Assembly: GCF_016920785.2 (NCBI RefSeq)
Contig: NW_024609881.1
Span: forward strand, 42,936,710-43,000,709
Direction of reading: 5' to 3'
Source: Ixodes scapularis
Lineage: Eukaryota > Arthropoda > Arachnida > Ixodida > Ixodidae
DNA length: 64,000 nt
Shown here: positions 1-11,095 of the stretch, piece after piece
How the letters are laid out: every line of letters starts with the position of its first letter
How positions within the stretch are numbered: position 1 is the first letter of the stretch
Made by a program: the position numbers and the translations under genes
Notes under the pieces: model-generated
The model's input: only the letters and a program-made list of their open reading frames with translations
What the model was told of the DNA's origin: nothing
Databases searched by the model: none

Positions 1-890
1 CCGTGCTACGGGCCTTCAAGGCTGCTGGGCTGGCACTCAAGCTTTCCAAGTCTCCGTTCGCCTATGGTGAGCTGAAATTCTTGGGCCACTTCGTCAGTGT
101 TCAGGGTGTAAGTCCTGATCCTGCAAAGACGTCCGCTGTCGCTGAATTCCCGAAGCCGGTAGACAAGAAGGCCGTTCGAGGATTCCTTTGGATGTGCGCC
201 TACTACAGACATTTCGTTCTTGACTTTGCACACATTTCTGCACCACTGACGCATCTGACGAAAGACGACGTGCAGTTCCGGTGCGGAGAGGAGCAAGAAC
301 AAGCGTTCGACGAACTCTAGCAAAGGCTCCAGTCGCCCCCTATCCTCGGGCATTTTGATCAGTCGGCGGAGACTGAAATCCACACGGACGCCAGCATTAC
401 CGGTCTCGGTGCGGTACTCGTTCAGCGACAAGAAGGGGCAGAGAGAGTAATCGCTTACGCAAGCCGGGCGCTGTCTAAGGCAGAACAAAATTATATAACG
501 ACCGACAAGGAATGTCTTGCTGTCGTCTGGGCGATGTTCTGTCCGTACTCGAACGGGATCCCGTTTCGCGTGGTCACAGACCACCACGCCCTCTGCTGGC
601 TCGCGAACCTCAAGGATCCTTTAGGACGCCTCGCCCGCTGGAGTCTTCGACTGCAATAATTCGACGTAACCATTGTGTATAAATCCGGCCGCAAGCATAA
701 TGACGCCGACTCTCTGTCTAGGGCTCCAGTCGAACCTCTTATTGCCGGCGCCGACGACGATGGCGACGAATGTTTCATAGCTGTCGTAGACACCGCCGAC
801 ATGGCAAGACTCAAACGAGACGAGCTGAGCTGCGCGCTCTGATCGAGCATCTAGAATGAGGAGGAAGTACCGTTCCTCGTATCTTTTCAC
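1..890 (+). pseudogene. Ty3/gypsy pol fragment: end of reverse transcriptase plus RNase H
   Basis: The window opens inside a Ty3/gypsy retrotransposon pol gene. One reading frame runs through to the TGA near 841 and is broken by a TAG at 318-320 and a TAA at 657-659. Before the first stop the text matches the RT region after the YxDD box: KFLGHFVS, then a proline-rich FPKP linker and the RGFLWMCAYYRHFV block. After it comes a recognisable RNase H domain with [13 protein letters not shown] (catalytic Asp), [13 protein letters not shown], the [11 protein letters not shown] stretch (catalytic Glu) and VTDHHAL (Asp), ending at GRKHNDADSLSRAP. The RT palm is upstream of the window. The two nonsense codons show a dead copy. 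It lies in an intron of the MAM gene, on the same strand. Confidence 0.9.
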
Positions 891-1091
891 AAGTCCGGCC
901 CACCTTCACTATTCGACCAGGTGGGCTTTATAAAAAGAATTTCGGAACCAGTAATTTGCTGTGGCTTCTGGTAGTCCCTACCAGCCTTCGAGAAGAGCTA
1001 GATTTTTCAAGCCTGCCACGACGACACGACTTCACGACACCTCGGTTACAGCCGGACACTAGCCCGAATACGTGAAAAATACTACTGACCC

Positions 1092-2093
1092 ATGCTTCCG
1101 AAGACCGTCCATCTCTACACACGATCGTGCTACGAGTGCCAGCGACGCAAGAAACCGCCGTCAAAGCCAGCAGGTCTCCTTCAGCCGACTACCCCGCCAA
1201 CCAAGCCCTTCGAGCAAATTGGAATGGGTGTGCCGGGTCCTTTTCCACCGTCGACGATGGGAAACCGCTGGATAATCGTCGCAACAGATTATCTTCCTCG
1301 TTACGCCGGGACGAAAGCCCTTCCGTCGGGGACTGCTGTCGAAGTCGCCAAGTCCTTCGTCGAGTCCATCGTCCTCCGGCATGGTGCCCCCGAAGTCCTG
1401 ATCACAGACCGAGGGTCATCTTTCATGGCACAGTTGACCCAAGAGATCCTTCGTCTAAGCAACAAGGACTACCATCGTACAACTGCATACCATCCACAGA
1501 CCAGCGGATTGACGGAGCAGCTCAACAAAACAATCGCCGACATGGTCTCTATGTACGTCGACGTGGAGCACGTGACCTGGGACGAAGTGCTGACCTACAT
1601 CACGTTTGCCTACAACACAGCAGTGCAAGAGACCACAGGAGTGCCGCCCTTCCAGCTAGTGTATGGCCGGACGGTGACGACTATGCTAGACTCCATGTTG
1701 CCGCAAGAGCCAGTCGACGACGGGAGCGATGACACCCAGGTGGTTCCTCAACGGGCAAAAGAGGTCCGCCGGCTAGCCAGACTACGGAATCAAGACCAGC
1801 AGCATGTCGACGCCGGCCGCTACAATCTTTGCAGGCGTGACGTCCACTTTCAAACCGAAGACCGGGTATGGGTGTGGACACCGATACGGCGCCGCGGTTT
1901 CAGCGAGAAGCTTCTCGAGCGCTACTTTGGTCCCTTCAAGGTTCTTCGCCGTCTCGAGGACTTACAACTACGAACTGCTTCCCGACGGAACTCGACCATC
2001 GATACGACGTCAACCGCGACCCGAAGTAGTCCAGGTCGTGCGCCTCAAGCCGTATTACGAACGATAGAACTTTGGACTCTCGTCAAACTGTGA
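1092..2093 (+). pseudogene. Ty3/gypsy integrase (C-terminal part of pol), catalytic Asp lost
   Basis: This is the integrase of the same retrotransposon as 1-890. It begins with the second half of an HHCC zinc finger (RSCYECQRRK) and continues into the DDE core. The first acidic residue, normally in a GMDL-type motif before GPFP, reads GMGVPGPFP, so the catalytic Asp is Gly. The second (LITDRGSSF) and third (GLTEQLN) acidic motifs are present. A C-terminal chromatin-binding region follows (DRVWVWTPIRRRG, LLERYFGPFKVLRR). The frame then drifts: the expected pol C-terminus (YNYELLPDGTR, VVRLKPYYER) is read in another frame at about 1960-2067, so there is a frameshift near 1960. The start is arbitrary, because the domain continues upstream in degraded sequence. 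Confidence 0.9.
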
Positions 2094-2192
2094 ACTGTGA
2101 GCTGTGGCTCGCGATTCTGCTGTCCTTTTGTTGTGGATTTTTGTTTTGCGTTTGTGCTGCATCGGGACGATGCGCTTTTAAAGGGGGGATAA

Positions 2193-2558
2193 TGCCGCGC
2201 ACAGGGTCATGGACTTCTAGAATGTTCTCGTTTATTCTTGTTCCGGACATAACTTGTATCGTGTATTCTTGCTTTTGTTGTTCTAGAAAGTGCGTGTTCA
2301 TTCTCACCCCGAGCGCGTGACGCTCATGCCTTCTTCGCCGAATCTTCGAGATAGTGACTCACTCTAGATAAGAGGCCGCCCGCGACCTTGCCGAGTCAGT
2401 CTCGCACCTACGCTCTATCCTGCGGTTTCGCCGACATCGACGCACGCGACGCTCTGCTGTTCTTATCCTCTGTTTCCACTTTATTTCGGGCACAAGTCCA
2501 CCCATTAAACATTTAATTTCTTCAGTTGTCATCGCCTCATCAATTGTCCATCGTGACA
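2193..2558 (+). repeat. Putative 3' LTR of the plus-strand gypsy element
   Basis: A polypurine run (AAAGGGGGGA, 2180-2189) lies about 110 bases after the end of pol, as expected just before a 3' LTR. The stretch from TGCCGCGC at 2193 to GTGACA at 2558 has TG...CA ends and no coding content. The 5' LTR is outside the window, so the boundaries rest only on the polypurine tract and the terminal dinucleotides. Confidence 0.5.
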
Positions 2559-3689
2559 ATATAAGACTGATTTTTTTAGACTAGTATTAATGGGTGTACG
2601 GCCGTAAACATCCGTAATCCTCCCTCGGCATCACTTCAGTCGTTTCGCTGCCGAACCTGGCCAAACGAAGAACACGATTAAGTATAGGTGTTCAAAAAAC
2701 GTTCGAAATTTAGGCTCATAACTGCGTCGTAGCTCTCAGGGTCGCCCGTTACAACTGTATCATTAGTTTTGTACCACAAGATATAAATTTCTATCAGAAA
2801 ACTAAGCGAAAACAACATAACACACCAATAGAGCCGCGAAACCAAACAAAAATAAGCCACCTAATGGTGCCGCGTGTGTCAACGCCATCTTCTCGCCTGT
2901 CAGGTAACTGCTGATATGAAAATGTCTATACTCTATCTACCTAGTTGCGCGCAGGATTACCAAAAGTATAAGGGTAAGACTCTAACGCTACCAGTTCAAA
3001 ATGAGAGAAAGGTGGCACTCCCCTTTTGAACGAACCTGTCTTTGTGTACCCCACGTCGCCATTCTCCCGCTTGAAGATTAGCCATTCGCCCATAATACGC
3101 ACAGATGCCGCTTTCACTTCTGTTACGGCCGTGACGTCCACAGGACTGCACCTGACTATTGGCCTATCGTTCGCGACAGGGTTAAGAGTTCAGGGGAAAC
3201 TCCCCCCCCCCCCTTTCCAGTTTAGCAGAGCAAATGCTGAATAGGAGGTCTCCTCCTATCCAGCCTTCACTGTGCTGTAGTGGAAAGAGATGGCACCATT
3301 TATAGTTAGATGAACTATAGGAAGGAGGTAAACTGTTAGAGAGGAACTATGAAAGAAAGCGTTTCTTTTTTTACATCAGCCGCAATATACAAAAAGAAAA
3401 GTGTAGCGGCTCTTTGTACGACCGCTAGACTTTCTAAGCGGCGCTGACATCAAAACAGTTGCCCCTATTGAGAAGCTTTTTTTTAATTTCATTTAGATCT
3501 ACCTGGCGGTCTAGTTTGCTGGTCCGACAGGTGCAGAGTTTTCGCTTAGAAAGAACGCATTGGCATCGCGAATTCTCATACCAAGATCTTTTGAATCAGC
3601 CACTTTTGAAAATGATAGATTCCTTTAAATATGGAGTTTTGTGAACAGATAATATATTATCTCTCTCTTTCTCTCTCTTCCTTTTCCAG
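2559..3689. other. Intronic sequence, nothing recognised
   Basis: Intron of the MAM gene between the gypsy LTR and the first visible exon. I see no exon, no RNA gene and no clear repeat, only short polypyrimidine runs. The last 30 bases form a strong CT-rich polypyrimidine tract leading to the acceptor at 3688-3689. Confidence 0.5.
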
Positions 3690-3925
3690 CTGACGGTTCG
3701 TGTGCTTACGCAACCGGCCGGGGCGTTGCGAAACTCGACCGATCATTTCAGGGTCCCTTCTGCTTCACCGGATGGTACCACGTGTCTGGCACCCAGATCC
3801 CCTTCGTGATCTTCTATAGCAGCCCACAAGGGGCACATAGCCGCGTCTTCCACAGAGCGCCACTGCCCTTCCTCGGATCATGGCACAAGGTGGTCTATAC
3901 AGAGACGCGCCCTGGACCAGTGACC
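3690..3925 (+). CDS. MAM-domain protein, exon covering the middle of MAM domain 1
   Basis: First visible exon of a large plus-strand gene for a protein with tandem MAM domains. MAM domains are extracellular adhesion modules of about 170 residues, found in membrane and secreted proteins. The exon follows a long CT tract ending TTTTCCAG and ends at a consensus donor GTAAGT (3926). Two leading bases complete a codon from an upstream exon (phase 1); 78 codons follow and it ends in phase 0. The translation has the expected central MAM pattern: a Cys and aromatic strand (FCFTGWYHVSG), FVIFYSS, and the GSWHKVVY block whose Trp is typical of the family. It corresponds to two exons of the next domain (55267-55431 and 57182-57288), so an intron is missing here. 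The N-terminal part of this domain must lie upstream of the window. Confidence 0.88.
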
Positions 3926-6522
3926 GTAAGTGGCTTCAAGTGTATGTCACGTCCAATGCTCTATCATATAATATAAACGAACACTGCGCAACACTGTCAA
4001 AGGTAACACGACCTCAGGTACCATTTTTCATCTTCCGTGGTGGGCATCAAAATTTAGCACTTAGGTTAGTACATCATGTTGAAGATAACCCGACACTGGT
4101 AAAAGATTGGAGACGTAGTCTAAGATAAACACTCAACTTTGCACTTTCCACCGCTATGGAAGTTTTGATGATACTCGTTAAATATTTAGATAAATTAAAA
4201 AAGAACGGCGATGACTTGTTCGCGCATAGAGAGAAAGGAGAGAGGTCAAAATGCCAATACTGAGAGGTTAACCTAGGCTAATTATTCTGGTTGGCTATTC
4301 TGTAGCACTCGAAAAGTGTCGTGCGGTGTACACACTAGGAAATTCAACACCCTTACGGTTATAGTAAGGATGCCTGTACCAAAGCCGGCAAACCGATAGC
4401 TGTGTGTGGTAACCCTTCGCGGGCCTTTCGTGCTGGTCTGGCTGCATGACGTCATGGTGTCTCTGACGTCATTATATAACATGACATCTATTCCTTCGAT
4501 ACATTTAGAGGTAAAATAGACTTCATGGCTTAAAGACGTGGTTTCAGATAATACCTTCATATCCCGTGACATCAGTTTTATTTCTGAGTTGAACGCAGAG
4601 AGGAATATACTCTAAATTCAGACAGAGAGGCCTGCTCGTTAAAGCAAAAAGTCTGCAAAGTTCTAAAGCGCCTTCCTTGCATTTGGCGGAATGAGTAAAC
4701 TGGCAATATATTCATTTGGAGATAAATTCCTTCAAATTCGATATAATATACTTTCTGTGAAATACTATCAAGATCAATGAAACTTTATTGTAACCTTCGT
4801 AATTGCCGGAGGTGGTCACGTGCGAATGATTATAGTTGAATTGTCTAATACATAGGCAGTCGAACAGTCAACTCGGTCGTGATTCTTCTCTTGATCCTAC
4901 GCTGCTGCTCTGTGCATAGTTTATGTTCATCTCAGAAATTTATGTCGAGCGTGTTGCTCCTGAACTTGTTGCATCGTAGAGATCTCTTGGATGCTGCTAA
5001 GATTGTCTGCACCTTAGTTTAAGGGTCCACGGGCACCTTAAGGTGCTCATGGAGTCCTAAACTAGGTGCAGACAATCCCGAGGCTAACACACACGGGTTG
5101 TTAGCCTCAAGACAAGTCGCTTTACACGCTTAATTGTATAAACGTAATTATAGTTTGGTATATGTTTGAAGAATAAACTAAAATTACGATTTTGATCAGC
5201 CTCTGTTTAGTAGCTTACATTTCACAAAAAGACGCCGCCTCCGCTTTAGAAACTATACCTACAGCCTGTTTTTTTAATAGTAGACATTCTATAAAATAAT
5301 GCTGATATTATAAAAATATGTATCTTCCTTTTTTAAATGTTTGAAGTGTAATGGTGGCATTAGTCCAAAATACTTTTCTTCACATGTTTTACAACGTCGA
5401 AAAAAACTATTATTGAATATTTACTCAGCTAATACTCGAATTTCAGCTCTGCGGGCCTGGGTAAGCTTTCTATAATCATGGAAGGAATATTGAACTGATC
5501 GATAATAGGAAAACAAAATCGTGTAATACTAAAATACCAATGAACAAACAAAAAATGCTTGCAATGCCCTAATCTGTTTTAGAGCTCATCTATTTCAGTA
5601 CTCATTAAGCATAAACCCGAATCCGGAGTTTCGCAAGACATCCAATGCACCCTAGATAACTCGTAAACCCGAACTATGTGCACAGTGGTCGTGTTCAATC
5701 CCCGAGCACCTTTTGAGAGCAGGTGTCAGTGGATTTAAGCAGAGCATTTCAGTGGCCAATAAAGTTCGACACAGAGGCGTCTAAAGGAAAATAGCGATGA
5801 ATTTGCAAAAGATCCCCCTAGTACCGTATGCACGCATACGCGCAGCAACTACGTGAAGTTTTGGAGCGTGATAAGGTTGAGTCAGAAAGCACGCCACTGA
5901 AATGTGCTTCCCTTGCTATCATTTGTATTCTGGTTCAAATGCTCGTGAGTGTTGAACCAGAAGTGACTTGTCCTTTGTCTCGTTCGAGCTGTTTTTAATT
6001 CTTCAATATACAAAAGAAACTCGCCCAAGTCTTCACCCTACCTGGTGAGGGACGAGGGAGGCGGCACCACCAGTTTCCTTTGGTCGTCGCTTGTCAGTTT
6101 CAATTCAGGTTATTCACGACTGTTGTTTTATGTATGGCCATGGTGTCTGTTTTGCGCACTCTTTAATTCTAACCTTGCATCCGCTATTACAATCAGACAC
6201 GATACTTTCCTCGTTAGACCTTGTAAGAATTGTATACAAAGGTTTCGTGTGTAATCGTGTTTGTAAATATATCGTAAATGAGCACCGCTTTCGTTACAAA
6301 ATTAAAAGACGTTTACAAATCTCTGTAATGATGCAACGTATCAGAAAATGACACACTTGAGATGCCAAGTAAACCATGCATAAACAAATATACTAGAAGA
6401 AGTGTCCAAGCCCTACTTGTAGCTCGAGAAATTTGCGCTATCTATGGTTGCTGTTTTCTTCCGATTCTTCCAATCAGCTGCAAGTGATTCCGAACGTCTG
6501 CTATATGATCACATAAAAAAAC
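3926..6522. other. Intron sequence with small hairpins
   Basis: AT-rich intron of the MAM gene. Apart from the two hairpins at 5001-5077 and 5080-5108, I recognise no gene, RNA or mobile element. Open frames here are short and lack splice signals. Confidence 0.5.
5001..5108. repeat. Two adjacent inverted repeats
   Basis: GATTGTCTGCACCTTAGTTTA near 5001 pairs imperfectly with the complement of TAAACTAGGTGCAGACAATC ending at 5077. The interior (GGCACCTTAAGGTGC) is itself a palindrome. A second perfect 10-bp stem, GAGGCTAACA / TGTTAGCCTC, follows at 5080-5108. The pair is probably a small foldback insertion. Confidence 0.7.
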
Positions 6523-6990
6523 GAAGGCCTTTTACAACTCCCTGTAACGCCGAATTAGAGCGCAGCTCTTCAGGAGGAGGAGGGGAAGGGTACTGAGGGG
6601 AAGGTATATCCTTCCGCCCTCCTCCTCACCTCCTCATCCTGTCTGCTACTCCTGCCTCCAAGCGGCCTCGCCGTTGCATCACGAGGGTCACGTGACCTCA
6701 TGGGGCCACGTGCCCTCACGGGGGTCACGTGACCCCCATGAGGTCACGTGACAATGACGATGACGTCATCAGTGACGTCATCAGTAACGTCACCAGTGAC
6801 GTCACTGATGACGTCATCATCACTAGTGACGTCATCAGTGACGATGACGATGACGATGCGGATGCCGATGACGTCATCAGTGACGTCACGCGTCCCATAT
6901 TGCACCGCGCGGTTACGCCGACGGCGACGCCGACACCGACGGCGACGCCGCTCAAGCCGGAAACGGGCGCCTAAGAGCTGCGCTTTAAAA
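6523..6990 (-). mobile_element. CRE/E-box-rich foldback element, copy 1
   Basis: Non-coding element of a family present three times in the window. In this orientation it opens with TTTTACAACTCCCTGTAACG and AATTAGAGCGCAGCTCTT (6553-6570). It closes with CGCCTAAGAGCTGCGCTTTA near 6990, so AGAGCTGCGCT is an inverted terminal motif. The interior holds several GTCACGTGAC palindromes (about 6690-6750), a run of TGACGTCA palindromes with GATGACGATG units (6755-6885), and a CGACGGCGACGCC microsatellite (6915-6955). Asp-rich frames across it are artefacts of the GATGAC repeat. Confidence 0.8.
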
Positions 6991-7976
6991 AATATTTAGT
7001 GGCACCCTGCAAAAAAATGTCTTGAAGGTCTTGTCTCATTGTGAATGCAACTTTAACGCGATGTGGTTAAGGGGCTCGTATCGCAGAAAAGCGGATTTAG
7101 GTTGCGTGACGGAAAGATCCTAATTGGCCGAAAGGGTCATGACGTGACAGCCACATGACTTAGCGCTGGAATTTCAAACAACCCGCAACGCGCACGTGAA
7201 CCGCGACGTCAACCGCGGAGTAAAAGTGATAAAAAAACATGACACGTACTGTGAAATAAATTTGGCCAAAATGTCTCAAATAATTTCACTTTATAATTCG
7301 AATCCACGGCCCTGGGTGGCACGCCAGACACGCTACGGACTAGAGCATGTCCGACGCAATTCCTGCTCAATGGCAGGAAAAGCGTGACAAGCGAATAAGA
7401 AGGCGATGGGAACGGGGCCGGATTACGCTATCGCGTTCCACTCTTAAACGCAGTTTTAGCGTCCTGCAAGTTTTTATCACATTTTCCCATATGTTACATA
7501 GTAAAGCCCTCATATGCCATAAAGGTTTGCATGTGGGATGCGGCCGTTGTGGAACAGGAAAAAAATAATTTCCAAGGAAAACAGATATTGCTAACTCAAC
7601 ATGGTCTTGAGAGAAGCGTTAAGGCTAGTCCACATATTTGCGATTGAGTGCGCTCGACAACTTTGTGTTTCTTGTGAACGGGTACGACGAGAAGACACGG
7701 GGACAGTGGCGCCGTCTATCAGAATGTTTTAGAACAGCGAATGACTAAACTCAAGACTTTTCATTATTTCCGAGATGAAATTGAAACACAATCTATAAAA
7801 CATTCTCACCAATAACACCGCCAGAATTATTTTAAGTGCACAGTAAAAACTGCAGGGCGCAAAAAAAAATCATGATGTAAACACACGTCTGAGGTGTTCC
7901 AGGACAACCTTATTAATGGCGCATGCGTGTCATTGTGTTCGCTAGAGAGTCGAGATTTTTTAGAGAGAGTCTACAT
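6991..7976. other. Intron sequence, nothing recognised
   Basis: Unassigned intron DNA between the foldback element and the hAT element. The last eight bases (7969-7976, GTCTACAT) are the left target-site duplication of that hAT element. Confidence 0.5.
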
Positions 7977-8330
7977 CAGGGGTGGCCAAGCTGCGGCTTG
8001 CGAGCCGCATGCGGCTCTTCGCCTGTTGAAGTGCGGCTCGCGGCTCTCCCCACTCCCCCCCCCCCTCCCTTCCCGGTCACATGAGCACTTCCCCAAAAAG
8101 AGAAATGGAACGCGTTTTAAATCAAAAGACAGGTTGCACTCAGGTAGTCTTGTGCTACTGCCACCTTACGTACCGTCGGGCTGCTTTTGTCTCGGATAGA
8201 TTGAGAGTTGTTCGAGTTTCGTTTAATGTGCTGGACAAAAGTTTGCTCCCCCCCTTCCCCCGCGGCTCTTGAAAGTTTCGGGGTTTCCTTTGCGGCTTTC
8301 AGGCCGGGTTAGCCTGGTTGGTCACCCCTG
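7977..8330. mobile_element. Non-autonomous hAT element with perfect 8-bp target duplication
   Basis: The 354-bp element begins CAGGGGTGGCCAA and ends TTGGTCACCCCTG, an inverted repeat of the hAT type. It is flanked on both sides by the identical 8-mer GTCTACAT (7969-7976 and 8331-8338). Internally it repeats GAGCCGCATGCGGCTC-like sequence. A second copy in the opposite orientation is at 18357-19220. It sits about 150 bp upstream of MAM exon 8482-8572 and has no coding capacity. Confidence 0.93.
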
Positions 8331-8481
8331 GTCTACATCAACCCATGGGAAGCTTGTGCGATTCAAAGGCGGACACCTCCTGCTGCGATCGGTCGTCACT
8401 GAGCATGCGCTGCACCACTGTCGATCCCAATCAAGGGCGATTGTTGGAACCAGCCTTTACAAGTGTTCGTATTTTCTCCAG

Positions 8482-8572
8482 GTGACCATATCTACCGACC
8501 TTGAAGGCCTAGGCGCAAGCCTTTCCGTGGCTCTCGACGATCTGAGCTTCCAGCCTGGACCCTGCCCTTCGG
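8482..8572 (+). CDS. MAM-domain protein, exon completing MAM domain 1
   Basis: Second visible exon of the MAM gene. The acceptor is TTTTCTCCAG at 8472-8481. It starts in phase 0, matching the end of exon 3690-3925, and ends in phase 1 at 8572 with a weak donor GTTCGT. The translation supplies the hallmark C-terminus of a MAM domain: VTISTDL, then SLSVALDDLSF and the terminal Cys in PGPC. The single leftover G joins the CT that opens exon 47404 to make Ala, giving a short inter-domain linker. The donor was chosen because phase, domain end and next-exon start all agree; a non-consensus donor is the only weakness. The intron that follows is 38.8 kb long and contains the two-gene transposon. Confidence 0.85.
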
Positions 8573-8789
8573 GTTCGTATTGCGGTACTTTTCTTCTGTA
8601 CAAAGCAGCCCTGACGTCACCCCGTCAAGGTGGCGTGATGCGCGGGCACTTCACCTCGAGGGAACCAGGTTCCTGCGCACCCGCAGTGCCCACACCTGGT
8701 CTGGGCAAACGCTGGCTCGTTTGTAAAAGAGGGTGTTGATCTGTGCTACCCTATTGAAATATCTCCTTTGTATGAGAAATTTCTGTTTC

Positions 8790-9015
8790 CAATAAAAAAA
8801 CATGAATTATACAGAGTATATGAGAACATATAATAACTACATAAGGACCATATAGAACTATATAAAATGTATAATAACTTATAAGAACCACGTACGAAAG
8901 CTGTGAGAAGTTTCGCATAAGTTTTTTATATGGTTCTTTATTGTGCCTGTATATCTTTCTAGTTCTCATATTGTTCTTATATGGTTCTTATATATCTTGT
9001 ATGATTCATATGGGT
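8790..9015. repeat. AT-rich foldback with TATATGGTTCTTATA motifs, copy 1
   Basis: The left half carries AGAACATATAATAAC, AAGGACCATATAGAAC and AACTTATAAGAACC. The right half carries complementary blocks such as TTATATGGTTCTTTA and TTCTTATATGGTTCTTATA, around a centre near 8900. It resembles 9440-9660 in motif and layout, so the two are probably copies of one foldback family. Confidence 0.65.
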
Positions 9016-9439
9016 TTATTGGACACACATAATTTCTCCTATAAATCTTTTCACTTGGGTGAAATTTTTTCACTAGTCCTTGCATACTTTCCAGAACCCG
9101 CGCGCGTGTTTACTTCATAGTGAAAAGCGCGTGGTTCCAATTATAAAGCCGCATTAGGCATCCAGCGTTCCCTGTTTCTGCGAAACAAAATTTGGATAAC
9201 GAACAAAACATTTTATAGCGTAGCAATTGGTAACAGCAAAGTGTAGATTCCTTGTAGTCTATCGATTGATCCTGCAATTAAATATGGCTTTGCGGTCATT
9301 CCACGCCAAACGACCCAGGCCTAAAGTTGACCCTCCCCGATTTGGTTCAAAAAATATTGTAGGATTTATAGGTAATGTAATAGATACGTCTTCTAGTATA
9401 TTTTTCTGTAACTATATTTATTACCTCTTGCATCCTAAG

Positions 9440-9660
9440 TAAAAAATATAATAGGTATAATACTTTTTGGTCCAATAAATGCAAATGAACCAATAAGATC
9501 CTGTAACAAGATAAAAGAACCTCATAAAACATATAACAAGTATAATCATTTAAAGAAAGTTATAAGAAACGTGTCATCAAGTTTCTTATAACTTCTTATA
9601 TAATCCTGTATTGTTCTTATAACTTCTTATGTATTATATAACCTTATTTGATAATATGTG
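9440..9660. repeat. AT-rich foldback, copy 2
   Basis: Left arm motifs such as AAAGTTATAAGAAACG face right arm motifs GTTTCTTATAACTTCTTATA around a centre near 9573. The word TTCTTATAACTTCTTATA recurs. No coding content. It lies just outside the left end of the 26-kb element. The rest of 9016-10087 holds AT-rich DNA with nothing else recognisable. Confidence 0.65.
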
Positions 9661-10087
9661 TTTACAGGAAAGAGACATTTCTTGTACATTTAATATTTTC
9701 TCTACGAATTTTCCGAAAGACAAACCCAGATGTTAATAAACAGTTTTTTTTTCTAATGGTTTGAAACTATACTGCGAAAGGAAACCATTTTAGGTGACCA
9801 TATGTTCTTACAAATTATCCAATATGTCTTGTCACTCATTTTTGAGTGATTTTAAGGGTGCTGATACGTTAAAAATGTCATAAAAATCGTACATTCCCTT
9901 TTTTCCATAATAAGGCTCCATGTAAACTTAAAACTGATGTGTGTTAGTAGTAAGGGAAACTAAATATATTAAAAAAGATAGAAAATATCTTACTGTTTTT
10001 TTTAAAGATATGAACAATATTGAATATATAACCAAATAAATTCAGTTTTGAAGATGATAAAACTCATAAAGGTTCTGTCTAAAATTA

Positions 10088-10562
10088 CCCAGGCAGCACA
10101 CCGATGTTGGTCCAACAGTGGCCCAACATTGGCAAAGATCGGCCACAATATTGGACAATATTGAAAGCGCTACCTCTTCCAACGTTGGCCCAATCATTGG
10201 TGCCAATGTTGGGCCAACGTTCAGCCATCATTCTAGCCTATGTTGGCCCAGTCATTGCTTCCAATGTTGGGCCATTGTTCAGCCATCATTCCAGCCTATG
10301 TTGGCCCCATATTTGTGCCGATGTTGGGCCAATGCTACACCAACGTTCCAGCCAATGGTTGTCCCACATTGGCAAAGACCGCCATAATCTTGGACAATAC
10401 TGGAAGCACTACCCAATCCTATGTTGGGCCATTGTTCAACCATCCTTCCAGCCAATGTTCGGCCATTGCTCAACCATCGTTTCAGCAAACTTTGACCATC
10501 ATTGACACGAATACTAGGCCATTATCCAACCACCATTCCGGCCAACATTTGGCCATTGTTTG
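10088..10562. repeat. Left terminus and subterminal array (about 59-bp units)
   Basis: From the terminal CCCAGGCAGCACAC onward the sequence is an imperfect tandem array. Units carry CCAATGTTGGGCCA, GCCAATGTTGG or CACATTGGC, spaced by roughly 59 bases (about 10203, 10262 and 10321). Every unit contains CCAAT in both orientations. Overlapping open frames here are low-complexity artefacts (VGPIFVPMLGQ-type repeats). Confidence 0.85.
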
Positions 10563-10867
10563 ATGTATTCCATCACTAGTAGTTTACTACAACATATAGC
10601 TATTCGGGCGCTCCACTGGCTATCTTACGGTTAGAAATTTTTTCCATGACATGCGTATTATGGCATAGCATCCTGAATATCCACTACTCCATTATTTTAC
10701 AGAACCGTGTATAGAAAAACTACAAGGTTCAAAAAGTCCCTTCTGCTTTGGACCATGCACATCTGCATGCAAATTACGAATTCAGAACAAGTAGTCTTGT
10801 GAAACTTATCTGAACACTTCTAAAACCCAAGACAGAGGCCACAAAGACGGGACAAGCAAGATGCCTA

Positions 10868-10873
10868 TTTATT
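10868..10873 (-). promoter_or_regulatory. Polyadenylation signal of the DUF4806-like gene
   Basis: AATAAA on the minus strand, about 220 bases beyond the stop codon of the last exon (11096). It is the first such hexamer of the 3' UTR followed by a sensible end, and defines the likely 3' end of the minus-strand transcript; no downstream element was assessed. Confidence 0.5.
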
Positions 10874-11095
10874 TCTTTTTTATTCCACAATTGTAATTCT
10901 TTTGCTTCAGAAGAAAGCGTGTGACACTTGCTTTAGTGTTAAAAAAAAAAATTAAGCAAAAAGTAGAAGCAAACAAAAAAGTAATAGAGAAAAAGTAATA
11001 AGTAATAGCAAAACAGCTCGAGTCCCATACGATGGCATTAATCGACAGAGTCCATCGAAAAGGCACCGCAAAAATGCCACCCTACATGACTCCAT

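Noticed and set aside
491..850. Minus-strand frames opposite the gypsy RNase H
   Set aside because: They are shadows of the plus-strand RNase H, which has clear catalytic motifs.
5446..5460. Apparent 14-base exon between TTTCAG and GTAAGC
   Set aside because: Exons 3690-3925 and 8482-8572 already join in phase 0; inserting 14 bases would break the MAM reading frame.
6725..6999. Asp-rich and Met/Thr/Ser-rich open frames on both strands
   Set aside because: They are translations of the GATGAC/TGACGTCA repeat inside the foldback element, and are open in several frames at once. The similar frames at 13454-14292 have the same cause.
10104..10563. Open frames rich in VGP, MLGQ and WPNIG
   Set aside because: They are translations of the subterminal CCAATGTTGG array in all frames.
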